Source: UBA1546 sp049302185 (lineage in GTDB: Bacteria > Nitrospirota > Thermodesulfovibrionia > Thermodesulfovibrionales > UBA1546). From it: 64,000 nt of DNA. The position numbers and the translations under genes were made by a program. Shown one piece after another: positions 6,847-16,082 of this stretch (within the stretch, counting starts at the first letter, position 1; every line of letters starts with the position of its first letter). The notes beneath the pieces are model-generated. The model was not told where the DNA came from. It saw only the letters and a list, made by a program, of their open reading frames with translations, and made no database searches. Location: NCBI GenBank assembly GCA_049302185.1, contig JBAQLV010000010.1:53760-117759 (forward strand), in the 5' to 3' direction.

Positions 6847-9258
6847 TTATTCTTTAGTCTGGGATGACTGTTTTATTCTTTCCCTCACTATGTATGCCTG
6901 CCCCAGCGATATGCCAGCATCATTTGCAGGAACCTTTTCATTAGTATAAACATTCATTCCTATTGATTTTAGCCTGTCTATAGTATTTTTTAGAAGATAC
7001 ATGTTCTGAAAAACTCCGCCACTTAAAACTACATCATGCAGCTTATGAACCATGCCGAGCCGCTGGACGACTCCGGCAATAATTGTGACTATGGTGTTGT
7101 GAAACTTAGTGGCGATAATATCTTTTCCAATGCCTTTCGCCATATCCTGTATCAGCCTGAACAGAGTCAGGCAAAAGTCTATTTCAATCCTGTCTTTCAA
7201 TCCGATGTCAGCAGGGTAGTCTTCCTCTATGTTATCTATTGTATAAGATTCAAGCGCCATTGCTGCCTCGCCTTCAAAGGTGTTTGTGTCGCATATCCCG
7301 AGTATTGCCGAGACCGCATCAAAGAGCCTTCCTGCGCTTGATGAAAGGGGTGAGAAATCTCTGTTGTCAATGATTCTGAGAATGCTGTTTATCTTATCAC
7401 TGCCGTATTTTTCAATGAAGCCTATGGACTCCAGATAGTGCATGACCTCATCTCCCGTGATATATCTTATGTAGCTGACCGCAACTCTCCACGGCTCTCT
7501 GATTGCCGTCTCTCCTCCAGGAAGGGGGATGTATTTAAAGTGTCCTGCCCTCTTAAAGTCATCTATATCGGCAATCAGGAATTCACTTCCCCATAGATTC
7601 CCGTCAGTTCCGTAGCCTGTGCCGTCAAATGCCACGCCTATGACTTTTCTCTTTATTCCGTTTTCTGCCATGACAGATGCAATATGGGCATAATGATGCT
7701 GAATGCCATAAAAAGATAGTGACGAGTGACGAGTTTTTTGCTCCTGACTGCTAACTGCTGACTGCTGGGCCAGCGCCCATTTTGTTGAAAGATAATTGGG
7801 ATGCAGGTCATATCCAATTGCAACAGGGTTCACCCTGTAAACTTTTTTTAGATTGCTGAGGCTTTCTTCAAAGAATTTTACAGTCTCGTAATTTTCCATA
7901 TCTCCTATGTGATGGCTTGGAATAGCATAGCTTCCTTTTGTGAGGGTAAATGTGTTTTTTATATCAGCTCCGCAGCCGAGCACTTCGGGACCATCATTGT
8001 CCAGAGATATGGGTTCAGGCGCATAGCCCCTTGAACGGCGGATAAAAATAGGTTTTGTCCTGTGAGCTAAAAAATGATTTCTTATAACAGAATCATCTAC
8101 ACGCATGAAGATGTCCCTGTTATGGATAAGGAGGGCATCAACCATATCGGAGAATTTTGATACTGCCTCGTCATTGCTGACAACTATCGGCTCTTCCGAG
8201 ATGTTGCCGCTGGTCATTACAAGGGATTTGAAATGGGGCATACCATTTACCCCCCCTTCGCCCCCCCTTACCAAGGGGGGGATGGGGGGGTGGGGATAAT
8301 AGAATAACAGATAATGCAGAGGCGTGTATGGGAGCATGAAGCCGATGTGCAGATTATTAGGGCTGATCGAATCAGGCAAGAGCGCTGAATTGTCTTGCGC
8401 AGTTTTTTTCCTGAGGAGCACAATCGGTCTCTTATTGGAGGTCAGGAGTTCTTGCTCTTTCTCCGATACCTCGCAGTATTTTTTAATTGTTTCTATGTCA
8501 GGAGCCATAAGCGCAAAAGGCTTGTTGTTCTTTCTTTTCCTTTCTCTTAATCTTTCAACCGCATCTTTGTTTGCGGCATCGCATGCGATATGAAAACCGC
8601 CAAGCCCCTTTATTGCAATGATACAGCCGTCTCGTAGAAGTCTTATTGTTTCTTTTATCGGATTTTCTGCCTTATTAACTTTTAACTTTTCACTTTTAAT
8701 TTTTAATTCAACATGCGGTCCGCATACCGCACATGCATTAGGCTGGGCATGGAATCTCCTGTCGGAAGTGTTGTTGTATTCGCTTTCGCATTCATTGCAC
8801 ATTTTAAAAACAGACATGGTGGTGTTGTGTCTATCATAAGGCACAGCATTTGTGATGGTGTATCGCGGCCCGCAGTTGATACAGTTTATGAAAGGGTAGA
8901 GATAACGCCTGTTGTCTTTGTCAAGCATCTCTTTAAGGCAGTCATCGCATATTGAGACGTCAGAAGATATAAGCGTAAAACTTCCGCTGTCTCTGCTTTT
9001 TACTATCTCAAAATCTTTGTGCCCGTAAAGAGGCATAGGCGAAATATCAATCTTGTTTATCTCTGATAATGGAGGCGCTTCTTTTGGAAGCCTGCCTATA
9101 AATGACGTGATGTCTTCGCCTTCTATGTCAATTGCCACGCCGTCAGAGGTATTGGTCACTGTGCCTTTCAGGTTAAGGGATTTGGCAAGGTTATAGACAA
9201 AGGGCCTGAAGCCGACTCCCTGCACAACGCCTTTGATATTGATGAGGACACGGTTCAT
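6847..9258 (-). CDS. hypF: carbamoyltransferase HypF
   Basis: HypF makes the carbamoyl group for the CN ligands from carbamoyl phosphate. Domains in order: acylphosphatase (VQGVGFRPFVY), double zinc finger (CDDC, CINC, CNEC, CAVC), YrdC-like domain (KGLGGFHIACDA) and Kae1-like domain (IQHHYAH, VAFDGTGYG, LSGGVFQN). At 803 residues it is long because repeat-derived stretches are inserted in frame: PHPPIPPLVRGGEGG, KLKIKSEKLKVNK and SAVSSQEQKTRHSS. These fall between conserved motifs, so the enzyme may still work. Confidence 0.95.
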   Translation of the reverse strand: MNRVLINIKGVVQGVGFRPFVYNLAKSLNLKGTVTNTSDGVAIDIEGEDITSFIGRLPKEAPPLSEINKIDISPMPLYGHKDFEIVKSRDSGSFTLISSDVSICDDCLKEMLDKDNRRYLYPFINCINCGPRYTITNAVPYDRHNTTMSVFKMCNECESEYNNTSDRRFHAQPNACAVCGPHVELKIKSEKLKVNKAENPIKETIRLLRDGCIIAIKGLGGFHIACDAANKDAVERLRERKRKNNKPFALMAPDIETIKKYCEVSEKEQELLTSNKRPIVLLRKKTAQDNSALLPDSISPNNLHIGFMLPYTPLHYLLFYYPHPPIPPLVRGGEGGVNGMPHFKSLVMTSGNISEEPIVVSNDEAVSKFSDMVDALLIHNRDIFMRVDDSVIRNHFLAHRTKPIFIRRSRGYAPEPISLDNDGPEVLGCGADIKNTFTLTKGSYAIPSHHIGDMENYETVKFFEESLSNLKKVYRVNPVAIGYDLHPNYLSTKWALAQQSAVSSQEQKTRHSSLSFYGIQHHYAHIASVMAENGIKRKVIGVAFDGTGYGTDGNLWGSEFLIADIDDFKRAGHFKYIPLPGGETAIREPWRVAVSYIRYITGDEVMHYLESIGFIEKYGSDKINSILRIIDNRDFSPLSSSAGRLFDAVSAILGICDTNTFEGEAAMALESYTIDNIEEDYPADIGLKDRIEIDFCLTLFRLIQDMAKGIGKDIIATKFHNTIVTIIAGVVQRLGMVHKLHDVVLSGGVFQNMYLLKNTIDRLKSIGMNVYTNEKVPANDAGISLGQAYIVRERIKQSSQTKE
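7718..7769. repeat. heptamer repeats inside hypF
   Basis: On the coding strand, units of the type CAGTCAG/CAGTTAG are followed by ACTCGTC units. They encode the hydrophilic insertion SAVSSQEQKTRHSS just before the conserved QHHYAH motif. Confidence 0.65.
8250..8296. repeat. C/G-rich palindrome inside hypF (copy A)
   Basis: Two C-runs, a TTACC centre and two G-runs form a long hairpin. On the minus strand it is identical over about 45 bp to copy C in udg (30697-30741), but is read in another frame, giving PHPPIPPLVRGGEGG. Confidence 0.9.
8672..8708. repeat. heptamer-like repeats inside hypF (second site)
   Basis: AACTTTT/CACTTTT/AATTTTT units encode KLKIKSEKLKVNK between zinc-finger and YrdC regions. 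They resemble repeats in ubiX and hemH. Confidence 0.55.
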
Positions 9259-9265
9259 TTAACTT

Positions 9266-9913
9266 CTAACTCTTAACTTTCTCTGTCAGCCAGTCCGCCC
9301 ATTCCGCGATTCCCTTGCCTGTTTTGCATGAAACCTCAAATATTTTCAGCGAAGGATTTAAAGACATTGCATCTTTCCTGATTTTCTCTATGCTTGCATT
9401 TGTATATGGCAGAAGGTCAATTTTGTTCAATATCAAGGCTGATGATTCCTGAAACATCAGGGGATATTTTAACGGCTTGTCATCACCTTCTGTTATGCTC
9501 AAAACCATTGCCTTCATATCCTCGCCTATATTGAATTCCGCGGGGCATACAAGATTTCCTACGTTTTCAACAAAAAGCAGGTCAGTCTCCTTCAGAGGAA
9601 GAGATTCCAAAACCTCGTTAATCATGTTAGCGTCAAGATGACATGCGCCGCCTGTATTTATCTGTATAACAGGGACTCCGAGACTGCTGATCCTTTCGGC
9701 ATCAGCTGTGCCTGCAATGTCTCCTTCTATAACAGCGGGCTTTATTTTTCCGCTCAGCTCTTTTATGGTCTTTTCCAGCAGGGATGTCTTGCCTGCGCCG
9801 GGTGCGCTCATCAGGTTAATGACATAGACCCTTGCCTCGTCAAAAAGCCTGCGGTTTTCCGCTGCGATTCTCTCATTTGCCTCAAGTATCCTTGTCACGA
9901 CTTTAACTTTCAC
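9266..9913 (-). CDS. hypB: hydrogenase nickel incorporation GTPase HypB
   Basis: HypB is the GTPase that helps HypA insert Ni. Walker A is SAPGAGKTSLL at residues 36-46, followed by the switch and metal-site region GDIAGTADAERI and GGACHLDA, then ENVGNLVCPAEF and the G4 motif LNKIDLLPY. There is no N-terminal His-rich stretch or CXXCGC motif, so it is the short form (215 residues). Start is GTG with AGGGGG upstream. It lies between hypA and hypF. Confidence 0.95.
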   Translation of the reverse strand: MKVKVVTRILEANERIAAENRRLFDEARVYVINLMSAPGAGKTSLLEKTIKELSGKIKPAVIEGDIAGTADAERISSLGVPVIQINTGGACHLDANMINEVLESLPLKETDLLFVENVGNLVCPAEFNIGEDMKAMVLSITEGDDKPLKYPLMFQESSALILNKIDLLPYTNASIEKIRKDAMSLNPSLKIFEVSCKTGKGIAEWADWLTEKVKS

Positions 9914-9958
9914 TTTATTTGCCCCCTGATAGTTTTTTGCATGCTGTTAGTTTGTTCT

Positions 9959-10303
9959 TCAAAATACTTCCATATCTATGATTTCAAGTTCACGCCCTGT
10001 TTTTATATTAAATGATGTACTGCTGCATTCAGGACAGCACAATACATATTTTTCTTCTGTGACAAAATCTTTGCCGCAGCTGCTGCACAAGCCGCTTACA
10101 GGTATCTCATCTATTATAACGCTTGCTTCTGCTGCAATTGTGTCTGCTTTGACGGCATTGAATGCAAAAAGGAGGGCGTCGATCATTATGCCCGACGCCT
10201 TCCCAATCTTTAACCGTATTGATTCTATCCTGTTATAACCTGCTTTCCTGCAGTTGTCAACGGCAATCTCAAGTACGCTCAGCGCAATAGAAGCCTCATG
10301 CAT
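9959..10303 (-). CDS. hypA: hydrogenase nickel metallochaperone HypA
   Basis: A small Ni/Zn chaperone working with HypB. The N-terminus MHEASIA keeps the Ni-binding Met-His-Glu start, and the zinc domain has CSSC and CPEC knuckles. Length 114 is typical. It follows ytxH by eight bases and precedes hypB by 45, so it belongs to the same transcript. Confidence 0.94.
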   Translation of the reverse strand: MHEASIALSVLEIAVDNCRKAGYNRIESIRLKIGKASGIMIDALLFAFNAVKADTIAAEASVIIDEIPVSGLCSSCGKDFVTEEKYVLCCPECSSTSFNIKTGRELEIIDMEVF

Positions 10304-10311
10304 TATCAGGT

Positions 10312-10623
10312 CTAACCCTTGGAGAGCCTCTCTTTTTCTTTTTCGTATGCCTTTTTGCCTGCTTCAACTGCCGCAGTAATGGCGGATTTTTTTTCCTCGT
10401 AAAAGTCTTTTCCTTCCTCCACTGTTGATGTTACGCCCTTTTTGATATCCTCAACGTAGTCTTCTGCCTTTTCCCGCATATCATCTGCGAATTCCTTTAT
10501 CCTTTTTCTGGTCTCGCTTCCAGACTGCGGCGCCAAAAGCATAGCAAGCCCTGCTCCTACAATCCCTCCAAAAAGAAAGGAAAGAAATACCGTGCCTGCG
10601 CTGTGTCCGTCATTGTCTCTCAT
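10312..10623 (-). CDS. YtxH-domain membrane protein
   Basis: A Gly-rich transmembrane helix at residues 11-30 (FLSFLFGGIVGAGLAMLLAP) is followed by a charged, probably coiled-coil amphipathic region full of Lys and Glu. This matches the YtxH/general stress family; the exact role is unknown. Its start codon overlaps the stop of the DUF948 gene by four bases (ATGA). Confidence 0.85.
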   Translation of the reverse strand: MRDNDGHSAGTVFLSFLFGGIVGAGLAMLLAPQSGSETRKRIKEFADDMREKAEDYVEDIKKGVTSTVEEGKDFYEEKKSAITAAVEAGKKAYEKEKERLSKG

Positions 10624-11012
10624 TTGGTACCTCCTTTTGTCAGAAAATTCTTTATTAAGACTTCAAGTGCTGTTCTAATCCCAACCCTTAATCCCGAAAC
10701 CTTTATTATGGCATCCGCGCTGACTTCATTTAAAAGCACGCTTATTTTTTTTAAGTTCTGTCCGATATCCCTCACGCTGCCCGATACCAGCCTTATGTCC
10801 TCTGTGACAGAATTGACATCATCAGTGACCTTTCTCATGCCTTTCAGTGTCCGCTGAAGTTCTTCCAGCGCAGGTTTCAGGGAATCCTCTGTTGTCCTGA
10901 GAAAATCTGTGAGCGCCCTTGCTGATTTTCTCAGTTCAAGCAGCACATATACGAGAAAGCATACAACTATTAAAAAAGCAATTGTCATGAGCGCAAACCA
11001 TATCTGGTTCAT
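10620..11012 (-). CDS. DUF948 membrane protein
   Basis: One N-terminal membrane helix (residues 5-26) is followed by about 100 residues of predicted coiled coil rich in Leu, Thr, Ser and Val. This is the DUF948 pattern, commonly paired with YtxH as here. The function is unknown; an envelope or stress role is inferred from the pairing. It is first in the minus-strand run that leads into the hyp genes. Confidence 0.82.
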   Translation of the reverse strand: MNQIWFALMTIAFLIVVCFLVYVLLELRKSARALTDFLRTTEDSLKPALEELQRTLKGMRKVTDDVNSVTEDIRLVSGSVRDIGQNLKKISVLLNEVSADAIIKVSGLRVGIRTALEVLIKNFLTKGGTK

Positions 11013-11181
11013 CGTCCCTCCTCAAGTCAATTATATCACAAGCATAAATAAGGTCAATAGCCGAAGTTTAATGCTATTATAGATGCTCTATCTCTTTATC
11101 CCGATTGCCATAAATACAACAATGTAAGTATGCCTGTATTTTATTAAAGCATTAATTCGTGAAAAATTGTTATAATTTTTT

Positions 11182-11301
11182 ATGCTTTCAGAAACAGAGA
11201 TAATAATTCGTCTTGTCCTTGGCGCTGTTTTAGGCGGCATCATAGGGTTTGAAAGGCAGGTTCACGGAAGGCAGGCAGGGTTCAGGCACTCTCTGACTTA
11301 A
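11182..11301 (+). pseudogene. MgtC/SapB-family N-terminal remnant
   Basis: An ATG opens a 39-residue frame with a hydrophobic helix and GAVLGGIIGFERQVHGRQAG, the N-terminal signature of MgtC/SapB inner-membrane proteins (normally 130-230 residues). It stops after SLT*, just past the signature. I see no continuation in any frame before the next gene at 11419, so this looks like a truncated remnant in a 406-base gap otherwise without genes. Confidence 0.6.
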
Positions 11302-11418
11302 ATTGTTTATCCTGCGTCCAACTTTATTGGTTGTAATTGACAAAGCAATAAATACTATAATATCTTATATGCCTGTAAATAGTGTAGAATAAACAGAATA
11401 AGGAAATTAATCTCTCAA

Positions 11419-12513
11419 ATGTTTTCCCCATTGATTATAAAAGGCAAAGCCATTTCGCTTCCTATTATTCAGGGCGGTATGGGCGTAGGTGTTTCCCTTT
11501 ATCCTCTTGCAAGCGCTGTTGCGAGGGAAGGCGGGCTGGGCATTGTATCAAGCGCAGCTCTTGATAGGCTTGTCTCAAAGAGAACGGGGAAAAAATACAA
11601 TACATACGAAGCTACATACGAAGAGGTTTGCCGCGCTAAAGAAAACGGCGGTTTTGCAGGCATAAACATTATGCGCGCGCTTGTCAGGGATTATGACGAT
11701 TCTGTGAAAGGCGCTCTTGATGCAAGGGCAGATGTAATCATTTCAGGAGCAGGGCTGCCTATTTCACTGCCTACAATTCAACCGCCAAAGGATACCGCGC
11801 TTATTCCAATCGTGTCATCTGCAAGAGCCCTTGACATCATCTGCAAGAAATGGGAGAAGAACGGTTACAGGCCTGATGCCGTTGTTTTGGAGGGACCACT
11901 TGCAGGAGGGCATCTCGGCTTTAAGATGGACGAGATTGACAGCGATGAAAACAGGCTTGAAAACCTGCTTCCGCCTGTGAAAGATATGGCTCAGAAATAC
12001 GGAGGTTTTCCGGTCATTGTCGCAGGAGGTATTTATACCTATGACGACATCATCAGATTTATGAAAATGGGCGCTGATGGTGTGCAGATGGGAACCCGAT
12101 TCCTTGCTACTGAGGAGAGCAGCGCAACTGTAGAATATAAACAGGCTGTTATTGATGCAAGGGAAGATGATATTGTTGTTGCGCACGATCCCGGTTCTCC
12201 ATGCGGTATGCCTTTCAGGGTCATAAAGCAGTCGCCCATGTATGTCTCTACCCTGCAGAAACTGAGAAAGCCAAAATGCGACAAAACCTATGTTCTGCTT
12301 AAGGACAAAGAAGGCAAATTCAGTCTCTGCCCTGCAAAAGAAAGCAACGAGCACCATTTCTGCATATGCAACGGTTTGCTGAGTTCAGCCGGCTACAATG
12401 CTGACAAAGAAGAGCCTCTTTATACTGTGGGCACAAATGCTCACAGAGTTGACAGGATTTTGTCAGTCAAGGATCTGATGGCAGAGTTAACCGGAAAAGC
12501 TGTTCTTGTCTGA
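11419..12513 (+). CDS. nitronate monooxygenase family flavoprotein
   Basis: A 364-residue FMN TIM-barrel of the NMO/2-nitropropane dioxygenase family. Motifs: IQGGMGVGVS at the N-terminus, GFAGINIM, SGAGLP, EGPLAGGHLG, VAGGIYTYDD and GADGVQMGTRFLATEE (phosphate-binding loop). A Cys-containing C-terminal extension with LCPAKE and HHFCICNGLL is typical of one anaerobe subgroup. It oxidises nitronates or acts as a FabK-like reductase; which one cannot be decided here. It stands alone between convergent and divergent neighbours. Confidence 0.85.
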   Translation: MFSPLIIKGKAISLPIIQGGMGVGVSLYPLASAVAREGGLGIVSSAALDRLVSKRTGKKYNTYEATYEEVCRAKENGGFAGINIMRALVRDYDDSVKGALDARADVIISGAGLPISLPTIQPPKDTALIPIVSSARALDIICKKWEKNGYRPDAVVLEGPLAGGHLGFKMDEIDSDENRLENLLPPVKDMAQKYGGFPVIVAGGIYTYDDIIRFMKMGADGVQMGTRFLATEESSATVEYKQAVIDAREDDIVVAHDPGSPCGMPFRVIKQSPMYVSTLQKLRKPKCDKTYVLLKDKEGKFSLCPAKESNEHHFCICNGLLSSAGYNADKEEPLYTVGTNAHRVDRILSVKDLMAELTGKAVLV

Positions 12514-12550
12514 TTGAATCCTCTGCTTTAAACTCACAGCGCCCATCTGT

Positions 12551-13717
12551 TTACTCAATCAATAAAAATGCGCATTTGAGGTATTCTGTCTCTGGCATTG
12601 AGAGGAGGATGGGGTGGTCAGGACTTTGAGAGCTGAGGCTGAGAAGCCTGATTCTTCTTCCTGAATCCCTTGCAGAAACCTTGAGCATATCAATAAACAT
12701 CTCCCTGCTGATGTGATACGAACATGAAGACGTTGCAAGGATTCCGCCTTTCTTCATAAGCCTCATGCAGATGCTGTTTAATCCCCTGTATGCCTTCAGC
12801 GCCTCTTTAATTCTGGATGAGCTTTTCACAAATGCAGGAGGGTCAAGGACTATGAAATCATATCCCTGTTCATTTTTCTGGGATTCACTTTTCAAAAAAG
12901 CAAAGACATCATCCTTTATGAATTTTGCTTTGTCCTGTAAATTGTTTATTTCAGCATTCTTCTTAGCTTGTGCAACTGCTTTTTCGGATTCATCAATTCC
13001 TGTGACTTCTGCTCCTGCTGATGCAAGATGGATTGACCACGCGCCTGTATAGCAGAACAGGTCAAGCCCCTTGCCGCCTTTGATAAGATTTTTCAGGGCA
13101 ATCCTGTTCTCTCTCTGGTCAAGAAAAAATCCTGTTTTCTGTCCTTCGTATGGATTAATCTCAAAGAGAATCCCATCCTCGTTTATCACAGGCAGAGTGT
13201 CCAAATTCCCTTTTACAATTTCTTTATGAAGCGCAAGCCCCTCAAGTATTCGTGAACGTCCATCGTTTCTGAGTATGATTACTTCAGGCACTAACATCTC
13301 ATCAAACAGATTTATGATTGTCTCTTTCATGGCTTCTATCCCTGCTGTGAGAAACTGAAGGACGAGGCAGTTTTTATACTTATCTGCTATGAGTCCGGGA
13401 AGAAAATCTCCTTCACTGTAAATCAAGCGCATGGCGTCTCTTGCGCCTAAGAGTTTTTCCCTCAGCATGAGCGCATCTTTTATACGCTTGCTGAAGAATT
13501 CCTTATCAACAGGCTCTTTGTCTCTTGTAAGGATTCTTACAGAGATGAGGCTCTGAGGGTTGATGTATCCAATGCCGATAAAGGCATCCTTCATGTCATA
13601 AAGTTCAACAATAGAGCCTGAAGCATACTTTTTTGGATTTTCATACAGCTCATTTGAAAACACCCACAGATGTCCGTCGTTAATTCTTTTTGTCCTTTTC
13701 AGATGAATCTTTTGCAT
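12551..13717 (-). CDS. RlmI-like class I rRNA m5C methyltransferase
   Basis: The 388-residue protein begins with a PUA-like domain (KRTKRINDGHLWVFSNE) and has a SAM-binding domain with GLDLFCYTGAWS, NPYEGQKTGFFLDQRENR and catalytic-loop LDPPAFVKSS; TSSCSYHI near residue 340 carries the second Cys. This is the RlmI/YccW architecture, methylating a cytosine in 23S rRNA. Length matches. It is transcribed convergently with the nitronate monooxygenase. Confidence 0.87.
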   Translation of the reverse strand: MQKIHLKRTKRINDGHLWVFSNELYENPKKYASGSIVELYDMKDAFIGIGYINPQSLISVRILTRDKEPVDKEFFSKRIKDALMLREKLLGARDAMRLIYSEGDFLPGLIADKYKNCLVLQFLTAGIEAMKETIINLFDEMLVPEVIILRNDGRSRILEGLALHKEIVKGNLDTLPVINEDGILFEINPYEGQKTGFFLDQRENRIALKNLIKGGKGLDLFCYTGAWSIHLASAGAEVTGIDESEKAVAQAKKNAEINNLQDKAKFIKDDVFAFLKSESQKNEQGYDFIVLDPPAFVKSSSRIKEALKAYRGLNSICMRLMKKGGILATSSCSYHISREMFIDMLKVSARDSGRRIRLLSLSSQSPDHPILLSMPETEYLKCAFLLIE

Positions 13718-13754
13718 TTCAATGATTGATTTTTTAACTTCTAACTGATTGCTA

Positions 13755-14900
13755 TCATAACATCGTATACCGATTTTTAATGGTGAATCCTCTTAATGCA
13801 GGTTTGCGGCTGCCTTTGTACTGTATTATGACCTTGTGCGTTTCTCCCATTGTACCCGGAAGAATTAATTTTTTGATTCTGGCAACTTCAAACGGATAAT
13901 CAGCAGAATTTTTATGGATTTCAGCGATAACCTCATCAATACCGAGGGAAACGAGAAATACGCCCTGACGGCAGAAGCCTATAGTTTTTATGCCGAGTTC
14001 ATAACCCCATTTTTTTACTGATGAGAAATTGACATGCGCTGTGATATCCTGCTCTCCTGTATTTTGGTAAGGGTCTTCTGTTACTTGATGCTCATGATAG
14101 CAAAGGAGTGTCCCTCTGTTTCTGTCTTCACTGTAATAGTCTTCGGAAGAATAGCCGTAGTCAATAGTTAATAAAAATCCCTCTGTTAAAGCGCGGTTTA
14201 TTTCAGAAAGCCATTTTTTGATTTCAAGATTTATCTCTGTCCTATGTCCTTTCTCAAGTTCTATGGAAAACTCGTTGATGTAATCTATTATCACGCTTGT
14301 GCTTGGCGCTCCTTTGATTTCTGTTAATTTCTCATTTTCTGCGGAAACGAATATTTCCTTGATTTCATCCTTCATCTCTATAATATGTACAGGGAAGGCA
14401 TCAAGAAGCTCGTTTGAGAGAATGCAGCCTCTTATAGCGCTGAGTTCTTTAATGGATGAGACCCATCGAACTTTGTCCGAGAACTCAGACAAAAGATTTT
14501 TCTGGTTCTCTCTCATTAAGGGATTAAGTTCAACGATTATGTATTGCAGGTTTTTTATTATTTCTCTTTCTAACCCCTGACCCCCAATCCCTAAACCCTT
14601 GTAGTATTCAAGAATATCTTTACAGAGATAACCTACGCCTGAGCCCATTTCAACGATTTGAAAATCAGAAGGCCTGCCCATTATCTCCCACATCTCTTCT
14701 ATCTGTTTTCCAATCATCATTCCGAATGCAGGATGGAGATGAGAGCTTGTGTAGAAATCGCCGCTTCTTCCAATCCTTGTTTTTTGAGAGGTGTAATAGC
14801 CGAGTTCAGGTTCGTAGAGAGCCATCTCCATGAAGGCTCTGAATGTGATATGTCCTTCTTTTTTTATCTTGCCTATGATTTTTTGCTGAAGAGGATTCAT
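13755..14900 (-). CDS. MidA-like (DUF185) SAM-dependent methyltransferase
   Basis: A 381-residue DUF185/MidA protein, related to mitochondrial NDUFAF7, an arginine methyltransferase for a complex I subunit. Seen: ITFRAFMEMALYEPELGYY, SAM loop EMGSGVGYL, SNELLDAFPVH, TIDYGYSSEDYY and FCRQGVFLVSLG near the end. An unusual stretch GLGIGGQGLERE (from 14569-14601) derives from tandem heptamers. The target protein is unknown here. It lies 37 bases upstream of the RlmI-like gene. Confidence 0.83.
   Translation of the reverse strand: MNPLQQKIIGKIKKEGHITFRAFMEMALYEPELGYYTSQKTRIGRSGDFYTSSHLHPAFGMMIGKQIEEMWEIMGRPSDFQIVEMGSGVGYLCKDILEYYKGLGIGGQGLEREIIKNLQYIIVELNPLMRENQKNLLSEFSDKVRWVSSIKELSAIRGCILSNELLDAFPVHIIEMKDEIKEIFVSAENEKLTEIKGAPSTSVIIDYINEFSIELEKGHRTEINLEIKKWLSEINRALTEGFLLTIDYGYSSEDYYSEDRNRGTLLCYHEHQVTEDPYQNTGEQDITAHVNFSSVKKWGYELGIKTIGFCRQGVFLVSLGIDEVIAEIHKNSADYPFEVARIKKLILPGTMGETHKVIIQYKGSRKPALRGFTIKNRYTML
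14569..14601. repeat. heptamer-like repeats inside the MidA-like gene
   Basis: AACCCCTGA/CCCCCAATCC/CTAAACCC units on the plus strand encode, on the minus strand, a Gly/Leu-rich insertion between SAM-domain motifs. Confidence 0.5.
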
Positions 14901-15015
14901 GTGAAGACATTATAAACTTATTTGGTGGTATACAGGCAAGGGATAGCATTTTCTCTCAAGCACCATCCCCTCCCATCATTGAGTTGTTGATAGGTAGGAT
15001 TGGGGTTGAGCGATA

Positions 15016-15146
15016 TTAGAGATTTTTCGTTTTCGTTCTTGGCGAGTGGAGCGTTACAGCCGCAACTGTCTGAACCCGAAGGGTGAGTTTTGCCCCGAAA
15101 ACATTCGGGATAGTGGAATGAGCCTTAGAACGACAGAAAAATATCT
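15016..15146. repeat. compound palindromic element upstream of hisH
   Basis: Outer imperfect arms near 15018-15039 and 15126-15145 enclose CCCGAA/TTCGGG at 15094-15109. The 332-base gap 14901-15232 holds this element and no gene that I can support. Confidence 0.4.
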
Positions 15147-15232
15147 GCAGAAAGCGAAACCTCTATCCTGCCTATAATTTAATGTTAGCCTTCTTATTTG
15201 ACAAACAGCCTCATTTAAAAGTAATTTAAAAC

Positions 15233-15847
15233 ATGATTGCAATTGTTGATTATGGAATGGGAAATTTAAGGAGCGTTGAAAAAGGCTTCCAAAAAGTCGG
15301 CGTTGACGCGCGCATTGTCACTGATGCCGTTTCCATTGATAATGCCGATGGAATAGTCCTTCCGGGTGTCGGAGCATTTATTGACTGCATAAAAAACCTC
15401 ACTGACATGAAACTAACTGAGGCGATCATAAAATCAATCCAGAAAGGCAAGCCATATCTCGGCATCTGCCTCGGGCTTCAGGTGTTGTTTACAGAGTCAG
15501 AGGAATTCGGGGTATGCAAAGGCCTGAATGTTTTTAAAGGCAAGGTTGTAAGATTTCCCAAAATGGATTTAAAAGTTCCTCACATGGGGTGGAATACGCT
15601 GAACATCAAAAATAAACCGCCGATATTTAATGGAATAGGGGGCAGTTCGTATTTTTATTTTGTGCACTCTTTTTATGTTGCGCCGGAAGATGAAGGCATA
15701 ATCGCAGCTACGACAGACTACGGAATAAACTTTACATCAATGGTCTGGAAGGATAATGTCTTTGCTATGCAGTTCCATCCTGAAAAAAGTCAGGAACTCG
15801 GCTTGAAGATACTGAAGGGTTACGGAGATTTTGTAAAAAAGGCATGA
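15233..15847 (+). CDS. hisH: imidazole glycerol phosphate synthase subunit HisH
   Basis: The glutaminase subunit that feeds ammonia to HisF in histidine synthesis. Class I amidotransferase landmarks: DYGMGNLRSVEKG, LPGVGAF, the nucleophile elbow GICLGLQ (Cys near 82), and His/Glu in MQFHPEKS. Length 204 is normal. No Shine-Dalgarno is obvious. No other his genes are nearby, so it is orphaned from the histidine operon, or belongs to a paralogous HisH/HisF pair for another pathway. Confidence 0.88.
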   Translation: MIAIVDYGMGNLRSVEKGFQKVGVDARIVTDAVSIDNADGIVLPGVGAFIDCIKNLTDMKLTEAIIKSIQKGKPYLGICLGLQVLFTESEEFGVCKGLNVFKGKVVRFPKMDLKVPHMGWNTLNIKNKPPIFNGIGGSSYFYFVHSFYVAPEDEGIIAATTDYGINFTSMVWKDNVFAMQFHPEKSQELGLKILKGYGDFVKKA

Positions 15848-15866
15848 CATAGAAATACATGAGGTA

Positions 15867-15953
15867 ATGCCTGTAAACAGGGATTCCCTGCGAGAAATGA
15901 TATTGGAGAAGATTTTGGAGTTACTTGGGAATGAGAGAAGACAAGTAAGGTAA
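15867..15953 (+). pseudogene. possible truncated ORF abutting the cassette boundary
   Basis: A 28-residue frame with GAGG just before the ATG reads MPVNRDSLREMILEKILELL and stops within the first bases of the attC-like site. It could be the 5' end of a gene cut by the cassette insertion. No family is recognised. Confidence 0.3.
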
Positions 15954-16078
15954 CGTATGCGTCACTGACGAGTGCCACTAAATCATAAACAAATGCCTGA
16001 AACTAATTTGCACACCTTAACACAATGCAAGCTAAAAAAGCGTCCTGTGGCACTCGTTCATGTGCACGCAATGGTTAG
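15951..16078 (-). other. attC-like site of a lone gene cassette
   Basis: Long imperfect palindrome: 15951-15978 (TAACGTATGCGTCAC..GAGTGCCAC) pairs with 16047-16077 (GTGGCACTCG..GCGCAATGGTTA-type arm). It starts five bases after the stop of the minus-strand ORF, where an integron attC site should lie. Core sites TAAC/GTTA are present, but the 7-bp consensus is imperfect. Confidence 0.55.
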
Positions 16079-16082
16079 CTTA

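Noticed and set aside
15054..15242. 62-codon minus-strand ORF before hisH
   Set aside because: Overlaps a palindromic element and the hisH start; no RBS or family match.
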